Assembly (NCBI GenBank): GCA_963677935.2
Contig: CAXXEH010000003.1
Span: forward strand, 3,658,001 to 3,722,000
Source: JAAFHB01 sp963677935
GTDB taxonomy: Bacteria > Bacteroidota > Bacteroidia > Bacteroidales > Prolixibacteraceae
Direction of reading: 5' to 3'
DNA length: 64,000 nucleotides
Notes under the pieces: model-generated
Told to the model about the DNA's origin: nothing
The model's input: the letters and a program-made list of their open reading frames with translations, nothing else
Database searches by the model: none
Position numbers and translations under genes: made by a program
Part shown: one piece after another, positions 44,570-52,277 of the stretch
How positions within the stretch are numbered: the stretch's first letter is position 1
How the letters are laid out: every line of letters begins with the position of its first letter

Positions 44570-45604
44570 ATGATTATGAGACTTATATTGTTTTCTTCAA
44601 TTCTCTTCCTGGGGTTTACCATCTCTAAATATAAAGATGGCAGGCCGGAATGCAAATACCGGATGGATGCCGAAGATGCTGGCATGGTTATGGCTTATGG
44701 AGGTGGCCCCGATTCATGCGATTTTCTTGGTGCCCGCGATCTTTGGATGTTTAAGGCAGATGATTCTACCTTCTGTATGCATTACGATGCTGCCGGACCA
44801 AAAGGGTGGCTGACTTCGTTGGCAGTGAGCAAGGATCTGGTCCATTGGGAAAAGCGTGGGCCAGTACTTCAGTTGGGGGGTAAAGATGAACCGGACTCAA
44901 AAAGTGCCAGCTACGGAACCACTTATTTTGACGGAAAAAAATGGCATATGTTTTACCTGGGAACACCTAATGTCACCGCGGCACCCAATTTTATCCCTGC
45001 ATTTCCCTATCTGAATATGAAGGCAGAATCGAAATCACCTTATGGTCCATGGATAAAAAGGGCAGATATCACTCCGTTTAAACCAAAAGAAAATACATTT
45101 TATAGTTCGACAACCTCACCCGGTTTTATTGTCAAAAACAAGGATGAATATATGATGTTTTTTTCTGCTGCAGATTTTACCATCAAAAGGACGATCTGTA
45201 TTGCGCGTACCAGGGATCTTGATGGCCCGTGGAAGATTGATTCAGCACCTATCATTCCACCTGAGGAACAGGTGGAAAATACGTCGATGTATTATGAGAA
45301 ATCCAATAAAACCTGGTTTTTGTTTACAAATCATATTGCACTTGACGACTTGGGAGAATATACTGACGCTGTTTGGGTCTATTGGTCCAAAGATTTGAAT
45401 AAATGGGATCCTGCAAACAAAGCGGTTGTTCTCGACGGACAAAACTGTAAATGGTCAAAACGCTGTATCGGATTGCCCTATGTGATCAAATACAAAAATC
45501 GGCTGGCAGTATTGTATGATGCACCCGGTGGTAACAGTGTCAGTCACATGCGGCGAAGTATCGGACTGGCATATTTGAACCTTCCGTTAACCGCACCTAA
45601 GTGA
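44570..45604 (+). CDS. Five-bladed beta-propeller glycosidase-like protein (GH32/43/68/130 superfamily)
   Basis: The 344-residue protein has an N-terminal signal-like segment, with a second ATG at 44576. The body shows propeller signatures of the GH43/GH32 group: GGPDSCDFLGARDLWMFKAD, SLAVSKDLVHWEKRGPVL, SYGTTYFDGKKWHMFYLG, SPYGPWIKR, TSPGFIVKNKDEYMMFFSA and ARTRDLDGPWKI. These match the repeated edge-strand and Asp-bearing segments of five-bladed propeller enzymes. The exact acid and base residues and the family number cannot be settled by eye. It lies 24 bp after the small membrane protein and 64 bp before the toroid glycosidase, so it likely acts on the same substrate. Confidence 0.82.
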   Translation: MIMRLILFSSILFLGFTISKYKDGRPECKYRMDAEDAGMVMAYGGGPDSCDFLGARDLWMFKADDSTFCMHYDAAGPKGWLTSLAVSKDLVHWEKRGPVLQLGGKDEPDSKSASYGTTYFDGKKWHMFYLGTPNVTAAPNFIPAFPYLNMKAESKSPYGPWIKRADITPFKPKENTFYSSTTSPGFIVKNKDEYMMFFSAADFTIKRTICIARTRDLDGPWKIDSAPIIPPEEQVENTSMYYEKSNKTWFLFTNHIALDDLGEYTDAVWVYWSKDLNKWDPANKAVVLDGQNCKWSKRCIGLPYVIKYKNRLAVLYDAPGGNSVSHMRRSIGLAYLNLPLTAPK

Positions 45605-45668
45605 AGATAAAATCATAATAGGAAATTCAAATTGAAGATTTCTGATTGACCCTTAAATTGAATAAAAG

Positions 45669-48164
45669 ATGAAGAATAAAGCCTTGATAGTCCTTTTCAT
45701 ATGTTTTTCATTCGCTGGCAATGCTCAGAAGCAAAAGTCAAATATTGAGTATGATAAAGTCTCAAACTCGGTTTTTTTGTCTGACAGTCTGGCAACTATT
45801 TCCATCCATTTAAAATGTGATAAGGGGTGCGAAATTGATCAGCTGACAATAAAAAACAGTCAGGTTGTTGGGAATGGGAATCGTATTTTTACGGGTTTTA
45901 CGCAAGGAGCAGAGACATACTCCTCAGCAAATTCTTCCGAAATTCCATTAGTCAAAATAGCCAGTAACATACTTACGATAAGCAGGATAAAATTTGGAAA
46001 AAGCAATTTTGGGATTGAGGAGTCATGGATTTTTACCATTCTGAAAAATAATATTCGCTGGCAAATCAAACGAAATTATTTAAATGATGGAACCATGGAT
46101 ATGAGCTATCTGCCGGCATGGAATTTTAATTCAATGCAAATCTGGGATGGCGCCATGCTGAATAATGGAGGAGTTGCCTGGTGCCGCTTTCTGGAAAAGG
46201 AGAATTTCACTTACGGCGCTCATGCTTCGGGTATGACTTTCTGGAACAGAAATAATAATAGCTGTTTCCGCATTTCATCTGAAATTGGGAGGGACATTTT
46301 CCCGGCTTTATCATTCAGCCATCTTAAAGAGAATGTTTTAGGAGTAGTACAAACTTTTTCGAACGCCGAAATAACTACCAAACAAGGATTTCGACGGTTT
46401 ATCGAAAACGGCGCCGATGTTTTTGCACCCGTTTCAGTCAAAAAATCAACTTTTAATGTTAGCTATTCTCTGCAGGCATCGAACTACGATGTTGCTTACG
46501 ACCGGGGAACCCTGAAAGGAATCAACGAATCATCTGTAAATGAAATACTAAATACGATTGCCCGATATTCAGTAGTGGATCAGAATTTATATGGGTCGAA
46601 CGGATGGAGAACAGGATATGCCGTTCTCCAGGAACAATGGCTTGCACTGTTTGGTCTGGCAATCGATGATCCCGAATATGTCAGAGGTTATTCGCAAACA
46701 CTTGAATATGAAAAGGAGCACGCTATTCTGCCTGACGGAAGGGTGTTGCCCAGGTGGCACCATGATGCCGGAGATGGAATGCCTAATACTTTTACAAAAA
46801 ATGGTTATTACGAATGTCAGTGGGGTTATATGCTCGATTCGCAACCCGCCTTCGCGATTGATGTAGCCGAGCAGTTCGACATGACAGGCGATAAGGTTTG
46901 GTTGAAGAAATTTAAAAGTAGTTGTGAAAGCGCCCTGGAATATATGATCCGGCGCGACTCTGACGGGAACGGGCTCTTTGAGGTGATTCAGAATTCCCAC
47001 CTTGAGAAAAAAGGGACCGACTGGCTGGATGTTGTCTGGGCTTCGTACGAAGTTGCTTCTATAAATGCCTTGATGTATAAAGCGTTGACCCGGTGGTCGG
47101 AATTGGAGATGCTGCTTGGCGATCAAAAAATGGCTGATCGCTACGTGTCACTGGCCCTGAAATTAAAAACAGCCTACAACAAAAACATTGCAGATGGTGG
47201 ATTTTGGAATCCTGAAAAACAGTGGTACATCCACTGGCGCGAAAAGGACGGATCGGTCTATGGCAATAACCTTGTAAGCGTTGTAAATTTTATGGCGATA
47301 GGTTACGGTATATGTGATGATCCGACCCGGAAGGAGGCTGTTTTATCGAAGATGGAGGAGTTGAACAGCAAAGAGAATCTGTTCATCTGGCCTGCCTGTT
47401 ATTTTCCTTACGAAGAAAACGTAGGGCTTAAGAATGTAAACTATCCCTGGCCAAACTACGAAAACGGAGATCTGTTTTTAGGGTGGGCTGAATTAGGCAC
47501 CCGGTGTTATTCGGAAAAGAATCCTGAAATTGCGGTTAAATATATTCAAAATGTTATTGCAAAATACGATCAGGATGGCCTTGCACACCAGCGATACCAG
47601 CGGAAATCGCAGATGGGGGCAGGTGAAGATATACTGGCCAATAATGCCATGGCAATAGTAGGTTTGTACAGGAATATCTATGGTATCCGTCCGCAGTATA
47701 ACAGGTTATATCTTGAGCCCCACATCACCCCTGAGTTGGATGGTACTGAAATAAAATACAATTTACGGGATAAGAATTATTTGATCGGACTTAATACAGG
47801 TAATACAACAGTGAAGACAGACAACTTCACGGTATCCTCTTCAAAACCGTTCGGGGTCAATCCGGGTAGCAACGGAATAGCCGTTTTCTTTGAAAATGAG
47901 CCGAAAGAGACATTTAAAGCCAAATCGACTGGTCTCTGCAATCTTGAATTGGTAGCGAAGAATGATTCAGAAATCAGTTGGAAGCAAACCTCAGGAAGTG
48001 GAAAAACAAAAGTGGAATATATCCTGAATGGACTAAATCCGGGGAAAAAATACGCCATACGCGTCAATAATATTCCGGTTAAAGTATCACAGCCGGATAC
48101 AAAGGGCAATCTCAATTTTGGGTGTTCAGGGGATAAAAATAGGATAACCGTAAAAGTTGAATAA
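45669..48164 (+). CDS. Large (alpha/alpha)-toroid glycosidase-like protein, secreted
   Basis: The 831-residue protein has a signal peptide (about 1-20), an N-terminal beta-sandwich (about 25-270), a helical toroid (about 290-690) and a C-terminal beta domain. Toroid motifs include ILPDGRVLPRWHHDAGDGMP, CQWGYMLDSQPAFAIDVAEQ, RRDSDGNGLFEVIQNSHLEK and DWLDVVWASYEVASINALMY. The order beta-sandwich, toroid, beta-domain is that of GH63/78/94/95-like six-hairpin glycosidases. I cannot assign a specific GH family, and the acidic residues in WLDVVW and DSDGNG are only candidates. It ends the plus-strand cluster and is followed by four CGCAAAG repeats. Confidence 0.8.
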   Translation: MKNKALIVLFICFSFAGNAQKQKSNIEYDKVSNSVFLSDSLATISIHLKCDKGCEIDQLTIKNSQVVGNGNRIFTGFTQGAETYSSANSSEIPLVKIASNILTISRIKFGKSNFGIEESWIFTILKNNIRWQIKRNYLNDGTMDMSYLPAWNFNSMQIWDGAMLNNGGVAWCRFLEKENFTYGAHASGMTFWNRNNNSCFRISSEIGRDIFPALSFSHLKENVLGVVQTFSNAEITTKQGFRRFIENGADVFAPVSVKKSTFNVSYSLQASNYDVAYDRGTLKGINESSVNEILNTIARYSVVDQNLYGSNGWRTGYAVLQEQWLALFGLAIDDPEYVRGYSQTLEYEKEHAILPDGRVLPRWHHDAGDGMPNTFTKNGYYECQWGYMLDSQPAFAIDVAEQFDMTGDKVWLKKFKSSCESALEYMIRRDSDGNGLFEVIQNSHLEKKGTDWLDVVWASYEVASINALMYKALTRWSELEMLLGDQKMADRYVSLALKLKTAYNKNIADGGFWNPEKQWYIHWREKDGSVYGNNLVSVVNFMAIGYGICDDPTRKEAVLSKMEELNSKENLFIWPACYFPYEENVGLKNVNYPWPNYENGDLFLGWAELGTRCYSEKNPEIAVKYIQNVIAKYDQDGLAHQRYQRKSQMGAGEDILANNAMAIVGLYRNIYGIRPQYNRLYLEPHITPELDGTEIKYNLRDKNYLIGLNTGNTTVKTDNFTVSSSKPFGVNPGSNGIAVFFENEPKETFKAKSTGLCNLELVAKNDSEISWKQTSGSGKTKVEYILNGLNPGKKYAIRVNNIPVKVSQPDTKGNLNFGCSGDKNRITVKVE

Positions 48165-48204
48165 ACCCACCAAGTCTGGCTGTATCAGTAGGGAAAAATT
48201 TAAA

Positions 48205-48244
48205 CGCAAAGAGCCGCAAAGGGGAAACGCAAAGATTCGCAAAG
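48205..48244. repeat. Four CGCAAAG heptamers in 40 bp
   Basis: CGCAAAG occurs at 48205, 48215, 48228 and 48238, giving spacings of 10, 13 and 10 bp. I recognise this degenerate repeat type from intergenic regions of several Bacteroidota, but its role is not known. It sits just after the toroid glycosidase stop. Confidence 0.65.
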
Positions 48245-48390
48245 TGATTCAATAATATTATAATAGAAATGAGTGCCGAGGAGTGTGGTTTTGTCCCGGC
48301 TTGGACGGGATTTATCGTACCAGCCTAATATTTTGACCTTCGCCAATTGGCACCTTACTGACTTCTACAATTTATTCAACTCAGGCGTGA

Positions 48391-48660
48391 TTAGACGTAT
48401 TCCACTCTTTTTAATTCCTGTTGTTTTCCTAATTGAAGTAAAAACTCTGGTGCGAAATCTGCTTCGTTTTCCCACGTTATTGTATTTAGCCTTATTTTAA
48501 AAGACTTAAAATAAGCTATATCTCTCAAGGGAATGAATATTCTTCGCGAATCATTAAATATTGTCTCCTTCAAATCTGTCAAAACAGACTCTCCATTATT
48601 AAAAGTTAGAAAAACCTCGTATCCAGCTTTATACTCAGCATCTATAATATTGATTATCAT
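48391..48660 (-). CDS. DUF2442 small protein
   Basis: The 89-residue cytoplasmic protein matches the DUF2442 pattern: an opening DAEYKAGYEVFLTFNNGES, then FIPLRDIAYFKSFKI, and a TITWENEADFAPEFLLQ ending. DUF2442 genes are usually paired with a DUF4160 gene directly upstream, an arrangement that resembles a toxin-antitoxin pair although the mechanism is not established. Here the ATG at 48660 comes 4 bp after the end of the DUF4160 reading frame, which is broken. If the pair is a functional module, this gene may survive without its partner. Confidence 0.85.
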   Translation of the reverse strand: MIINIIDAEYKAGYEVFLTFNNGESVLTDLKETIFNDSRRIFIPLRDIAYFKSFKIRLNTITWENEADFAPEFLLQLGKQQELKRVEYV

Positions 48661-48664
48661 ACTG

Positions 48665-48922
48665 TTATTCCAAAGGTTGAATTTTGTTAAATTCTCCGGT
48701 AGTTCTTATGAGATCCCAGTCTACCATTAATTCATCTTTATGAATTTCATACCATTCCAAAACCATACTTAAGGCTCTTTTGGGAAATTAACCTTCAATT
48801 ATTCCGGAATTAATTTCGATAATAATCTCAAAATCACCATACTTTGCATGGAAGTGTGGTGGATTATGTTCATTAAAGTTCATGAAAATCACAATTCCTA
48901 AAAATCTGCATAATTCTGGCAT
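48665..48922 (-). pseudogene. DUF4160 gene broken by an in-frame TAA
   Basis: Translation from the ATG at 48922 gives MPELCRFLGIVIFMNFNEHN followed by PPHFHAKYGDFEIIIEI, the N-terminal DUF4160 signature with its paired His residues. At codon 45 (48788-48790) there is a TAA. The same frame then continues with FPKRALSMVLEWYEIHKDEL and LMVDWD, the expected DUF4160 C-terminus, to a TAA at 48665. The length (85 codons) fits the family, so this is a single nonsense change, perhaps of a Lys or Leu codon. It is directly upstream of the DUF2442 gene. A sequencing error is possible. Confidence 0.8.
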
Positions 48923-49177
48923 AGACTATATTTTATACAAATTTAATCTTAAAATAGAATGAATGCAAATATGCTTGTAGGAAATCCATTCCGGAAATGG
49001 ATATTTTGCGCCTTGCGGGAGCGGTCATTCCAGGGAACAATTTATTCAGACTCCCGTCTTGCAATTTACTTTTTTATCATGCTCCCACCTTCATAAAGCT
49101 AAATCATCCTATAACCTCTAAGTTCTATTCTGCCTAAGGTTTGATTGCCTAACAGTCTAATAGCCTTAATCTAAAAA

Positions 49178-50248
49178 CTACAATGCTTCACTCAGCTCCT
49201 CTTTCAGCTGATTGACAAGTGTTTTTACCGATACAATTTCGGTACAACGGTAGGCATTGGCTCCGGCAAATGCAAATGAACTGAGCAGCCATCCTTTGGA
49301 GGCTTCGACCAGCACTTTGGCAATACAATAAGGGGCCACGCGTGGATTGCACGATCTTAAACAATGATGGGGACATTTGAACGGGATCGTTTCACCCCTG
49401 TTGACTCTTTCGGTAAACTCGTTGTGAATCACCCTGCCAGGTAAGCCTACAGGACTGTGTATGATGGAAATATCCTCCTTTTTGGCATGAATATAGGCCT
49501 GCTTAAAATCGTCATGAACATCGCATTCGTTGGTGCAGACGAACCTGGTCGCCATCTGAACTCCTGATGCCCCTATTTTCAGGAATTTGGCAATATCTGC
49601 TCCGTCCCAGATACCTCCGGCAGCAATCACCGGAATATCCTCCTCGAGCGTGTTAACAAAATCGACCAGCTCCTTCACCAGATCTTCGAGTATTGGGGCT
49701 GTCCCGTTCACAATATCATCGTGATTGAAACCAAGATGGCCACCGGCCATTGGACCTTCCAATATTACTGCATCGGGAATCTTATTATAGTTTTGTTTCC
49801 ACTTCCGGTAAATAATATTTAAAGCCCTGGCCGACGACACGATAGGAATTAGTTTGATATTTGACCCTGCAGTTAGTCGGGGCAGATCCAGTGGAAGGCC
49901 CGATCCACAAATAATCATATCCACTTTCTCTTCGACACAAACCTTGATAAGTTCTTCATAATTAGATAAAACCACCATCACATTCACCCCAATTACGCCG
50001 TTCGAAAGCGAACGGGCTCTTCTGATTTCTGACCTTAGGGCGTCATTGTTTACTTCCACAAATTTTGAGGCAGAAAGATCTTCAAATGCTCCTAACCCTA
50101 CACTGGCAATGATACCGGCACATCCCTCATTTGCAACTGCGGATGCCAATCCCGATCCGGATACCCGTACTCCCATTCCTCCCTGAATAATGGGAGGATT
50201 AATTTCAAGATCACCGATCCTTAGGGTTGGTAATGTTTTTGTAGTCAT
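49178..50248 (-). CDS. Nitronate monooxygenase-type FMN protein (2-nitropropane dioxygenase family)
   Basis: The 356-residue cytoplasmic TIM-barrel protein has PIIQGGMGVRVSGSGLASAV at the N-terminus, EGPMAGGHLGFN with the family's His, and AAGGIWDGADIAKFLKIGA plus GVQMATRF for FMN phosphate binding. Near the C-terminus a Cys-rich segment (CPHHCLRSCNPRVAPYC) resembles the one seen in many Bacteroidota members and may bind a metal. The family oxidises propionate-3-nitronate or acts as an enoyl-reductase-like FMN enzyme, so the real substrate is uncertain. It is 54 bp downstream of the propeller lipoprotein gene, same strand. Confidence 0.9.
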   Translation of the reverse strand: MTTKTLPTLRIGDLEINPPIIQGGMGVRVSGSGLASAVANEGCAGIIASVGLGAFEDLSASKFVEVNNDALRSEIRRARSLSNGVIGVNVMVVLSNYEELIKVCVEEKVDMIICGSGLPLDLPRLTAGSNIKLIPIVSSARALNIIYRKWKQNYNKIPDAVILEGPMAGGHLGFNHDDIVNGTAPILEDLVKELVDFVNTLEEDIPVIAAGGIWDGADIAKFLKIGASGVQMATRFVCTNECDVHDDFKQAYIHAKKEDISIIHSPVGLPGRVIHNEFTERVNRGETIPFKCPHHCLRSCNPRVAPYCIAKVLVEASKGWLLSSFAFAGANAYRCTEIVSVKTLVNQLKEELSEAL

Positions 50249-50302
50249 AAGTTATTCGTTTTTTGGTCATTTTAATTGTAGATAAAGATAGGATTTAGAA
50301 TT

Positions 50303-52249
50303 TCAAAAACTAACCTCAATACAATTTAAAGGGAGAAGTCCATTAATTGTTTTCAGATAAACGGCGTGAGTACCCCTGTTTAATGTTTCCGATTTAAATA
50401 CTACTTTAGATTTGAGCAACTTGTCATTTTTAAGATTTACAAATCCAGAAGGGTGACCATCAACAAAAATAGCTACGGTACCGAACATTGGACCTTTTGG
50501 AAGGTAAATTTCGAATTTGGTACCTTCAAAATTCCATTTTGCGAAGGCTTCAGCCTTCTTTGAAATAGCACCTTTGCCGTTTCTGAACAACGTATCCATT
50601 TTAAATTCCCAATCGCTATCCTGATTTCCCGCATTCAGCAATGCCTCGTAGTAACCAAAGGAAAGTTTGCCTTCGGTTTGCCTCCCTTTCACATCAAAAT
50701 GGCTTATGAAAAGGTTACTTCGCGGATCAAGCATGATCCCAATCACTCCGGGTTGGTTCTTCAAAGTTCCTTCCCACATTTTCCGATTATTGATATTCAA
50801 CAAAAACAGCCCATTCTTCTTTCCAAGGTGAAGATTGTTTCCTGTTTTTTTTAAATTCAGAATCTTACCGGAATCAACCGTCTGAATAATTCCCTTACCA
50901 ATCAGATGAATCTTCCATCCGCTTTCTGATATTTCGATCTCTTTATAATCACCCTCATCCTGATCAAAAGAAAATTTACCCCATGTATTCTGAATGTCAA
51001 GCGGTTTATGGAAGTCCCAGACAATTCGCATGGTTCCCGAAAGGTCGAATTCCATATTCAGGTCATCAAGATTGATGCCATGTTTTATATAGGTGAATGA
51101 CCCAGATTCGCAGGCTGAAAGGGCAAACCCCCTCGTTCTGTTGAGTTGGTTCCATGATGCCTTTGCCAGATTGATGGTTCCATAATTCATTTTATTTTTT
51201 GAAGGAAACATCACTACAATTGAATCTGAATCGTCTACAAACCCCGTGAGCGTCTGTCCCCAGATGCCGGCGTATTCGTTTTCGGTATTTTTCGAATGCC
51301 AAAAAGTGCCGGGACTGAATATTTCCCACTTATCCCGATTGGTAACATCTTCGGTCTTTACTCTTGAGATTAGCTGATAATTGCGGTTAGTGGCGACTGA
51401 AGTAGCCGGGAAATAGATATATCCCTGGTGTTCAAAAGCCGGAAAGTATTCCATCAGCGGAGGGTAGCTGGTTTTACTTTCAACATTCCTGATAAGGACA
51501 GGGTCGCTGTACGGACCTTCGGGGCGCGAAGCGGTCGAAGCCGCTAACGCCCAGCTTCGTGGAGGGGCAGTGTCCATCATATAAAGCAATACCCAGTCAT
51601 TTTTCCGCTTTACCAGCATCTGTGCATACATTCTCCAGTAGCGGTTCAAAAGTGGATTTTCCCGGTATTGTGAATTAATCTTAAGAGGCTTTGCCGAAAT
51701 CGTATAGGGTCCTTCGGGTCGGTCTGAAACCGCATATCCGATTCCGGTTTGTCCCATCTCCTTCCATGATGATTTGGACGAAACCCAGTCGAAGACCATA
51801 TGGTATTTTCCTGCATCGTACACGACCATTACATCGGGCGCCTGGATATTGAGGGAATCATAACAGCTCATTTTTAGGGGAAACAGATCGCCACTCTTTT
51901 CCCAGGATTTTCCTCTGTCTTTCGATTTGTAAATGACGCAATTAAAATTTTTGGTGGATGAATCGTGTGCAATCGCATAATTCCGGCGATATTCACCGAT
52001 AAAGAGGTACCAGTTTTTGCTGACAGGATCGCTGAAAAGGAATCCGTTTACGGGCCATTCCATTCCATCGCGCCCCTGATAAACCGGGTTATTTGAAAAC
52101 CGTTCAAATGTGTCCCACGATGGACTGCCAAACGCAAAATGGTGCGACCATTCATCTTTTGCATCGAGTAAAGCGTAGTCCCTATGGAACGTACAGGAGC
52201 TTAAGGCTATGAAAATTAACAGGATGGACAAAAAATGGTACGTTCTCAT
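50303..52249 (-). CDS. Two-domain lipoprotein with five-bladed propeller-like glycosidase domain
   Basis: The 648-residue lipoprotein has its lipobox at FIALSSC (Cys19). Residues about 30-370 read like a GH43/GH32-type propeller, with WPVNGFLFSDPVSKNWYLFI, GKSWEKSGDLFP, APDVMVVYDAGKYHMVFDW, RPEGPYTIS and RPEGPYSDPV. The C-terminal half (about 380-648) is beta-sandwich-like with no clear motif and might bind carbohydrate. The catalytic acids cannot be assigned with confidence. It follows the GH78 gene by 28 bp, so it may act on rhamnose-containing glycans or on the product of the rhamnosidase. Confidence 0.72.
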   Translation of the reverse strand: MRTYHFLSILLIFIALSSCTFHRDYALLDAKDEWSHHFAFGSPSWDTFERFSNNPVYQGRDGMEWPVNGFLFSDPVSKNWYLFIGEYRRNYAIAHDSSTKNFNCVIYKSKDRGKSWEKSGDLFPLKMSCYDSLNIQAPDVMVVYDAGKYHMVFDWVSSKSSWKEMGQTGIGYAVSDRPEGPYTISAKPLKINSQYRENPLLNRYWRMYAQMLVKRKNDWVLLYMMDTAPPRSWALAASTASRPEGPYSDPVLIRNVESKTSYPPLMEYFPAFEHQGYIYFPATSVATNRNYQLISRVKTEDVTNRDKWEIFSPGTFWHSKNTENEYAGIWGQTLTGFVDDSDSIVVMFPSKNKMNYGTINLAKASWNQLNRTRGFALSACESGSFTYIKHGINLDDLNMEFDLSGTMRIVWDFHKPLDIQNTWGKFSFDQDEGDYKEIEISESGWKIHLIGKGIIQTVDSGKILNLKKTGNNLHLGKKNGLFLLNINNRKMWEGTLKNQPGVIGIMLDPRSNLFISHFDVKGRQTEGKLSFGYYEALLNAGNQDSDWEFKMDTLFRNGKGAISKKAEAFAKWNFEGTKFEIYLPKGPMFGTVAIFVDGHPSGFVNLKNDKLLKSKVVFKSETLNRGTHAVYLKTINGLLPLNCIEVSF

Positions 52250-52277
52250 GATGGTACATTTGATCAGTAAATTGAAA

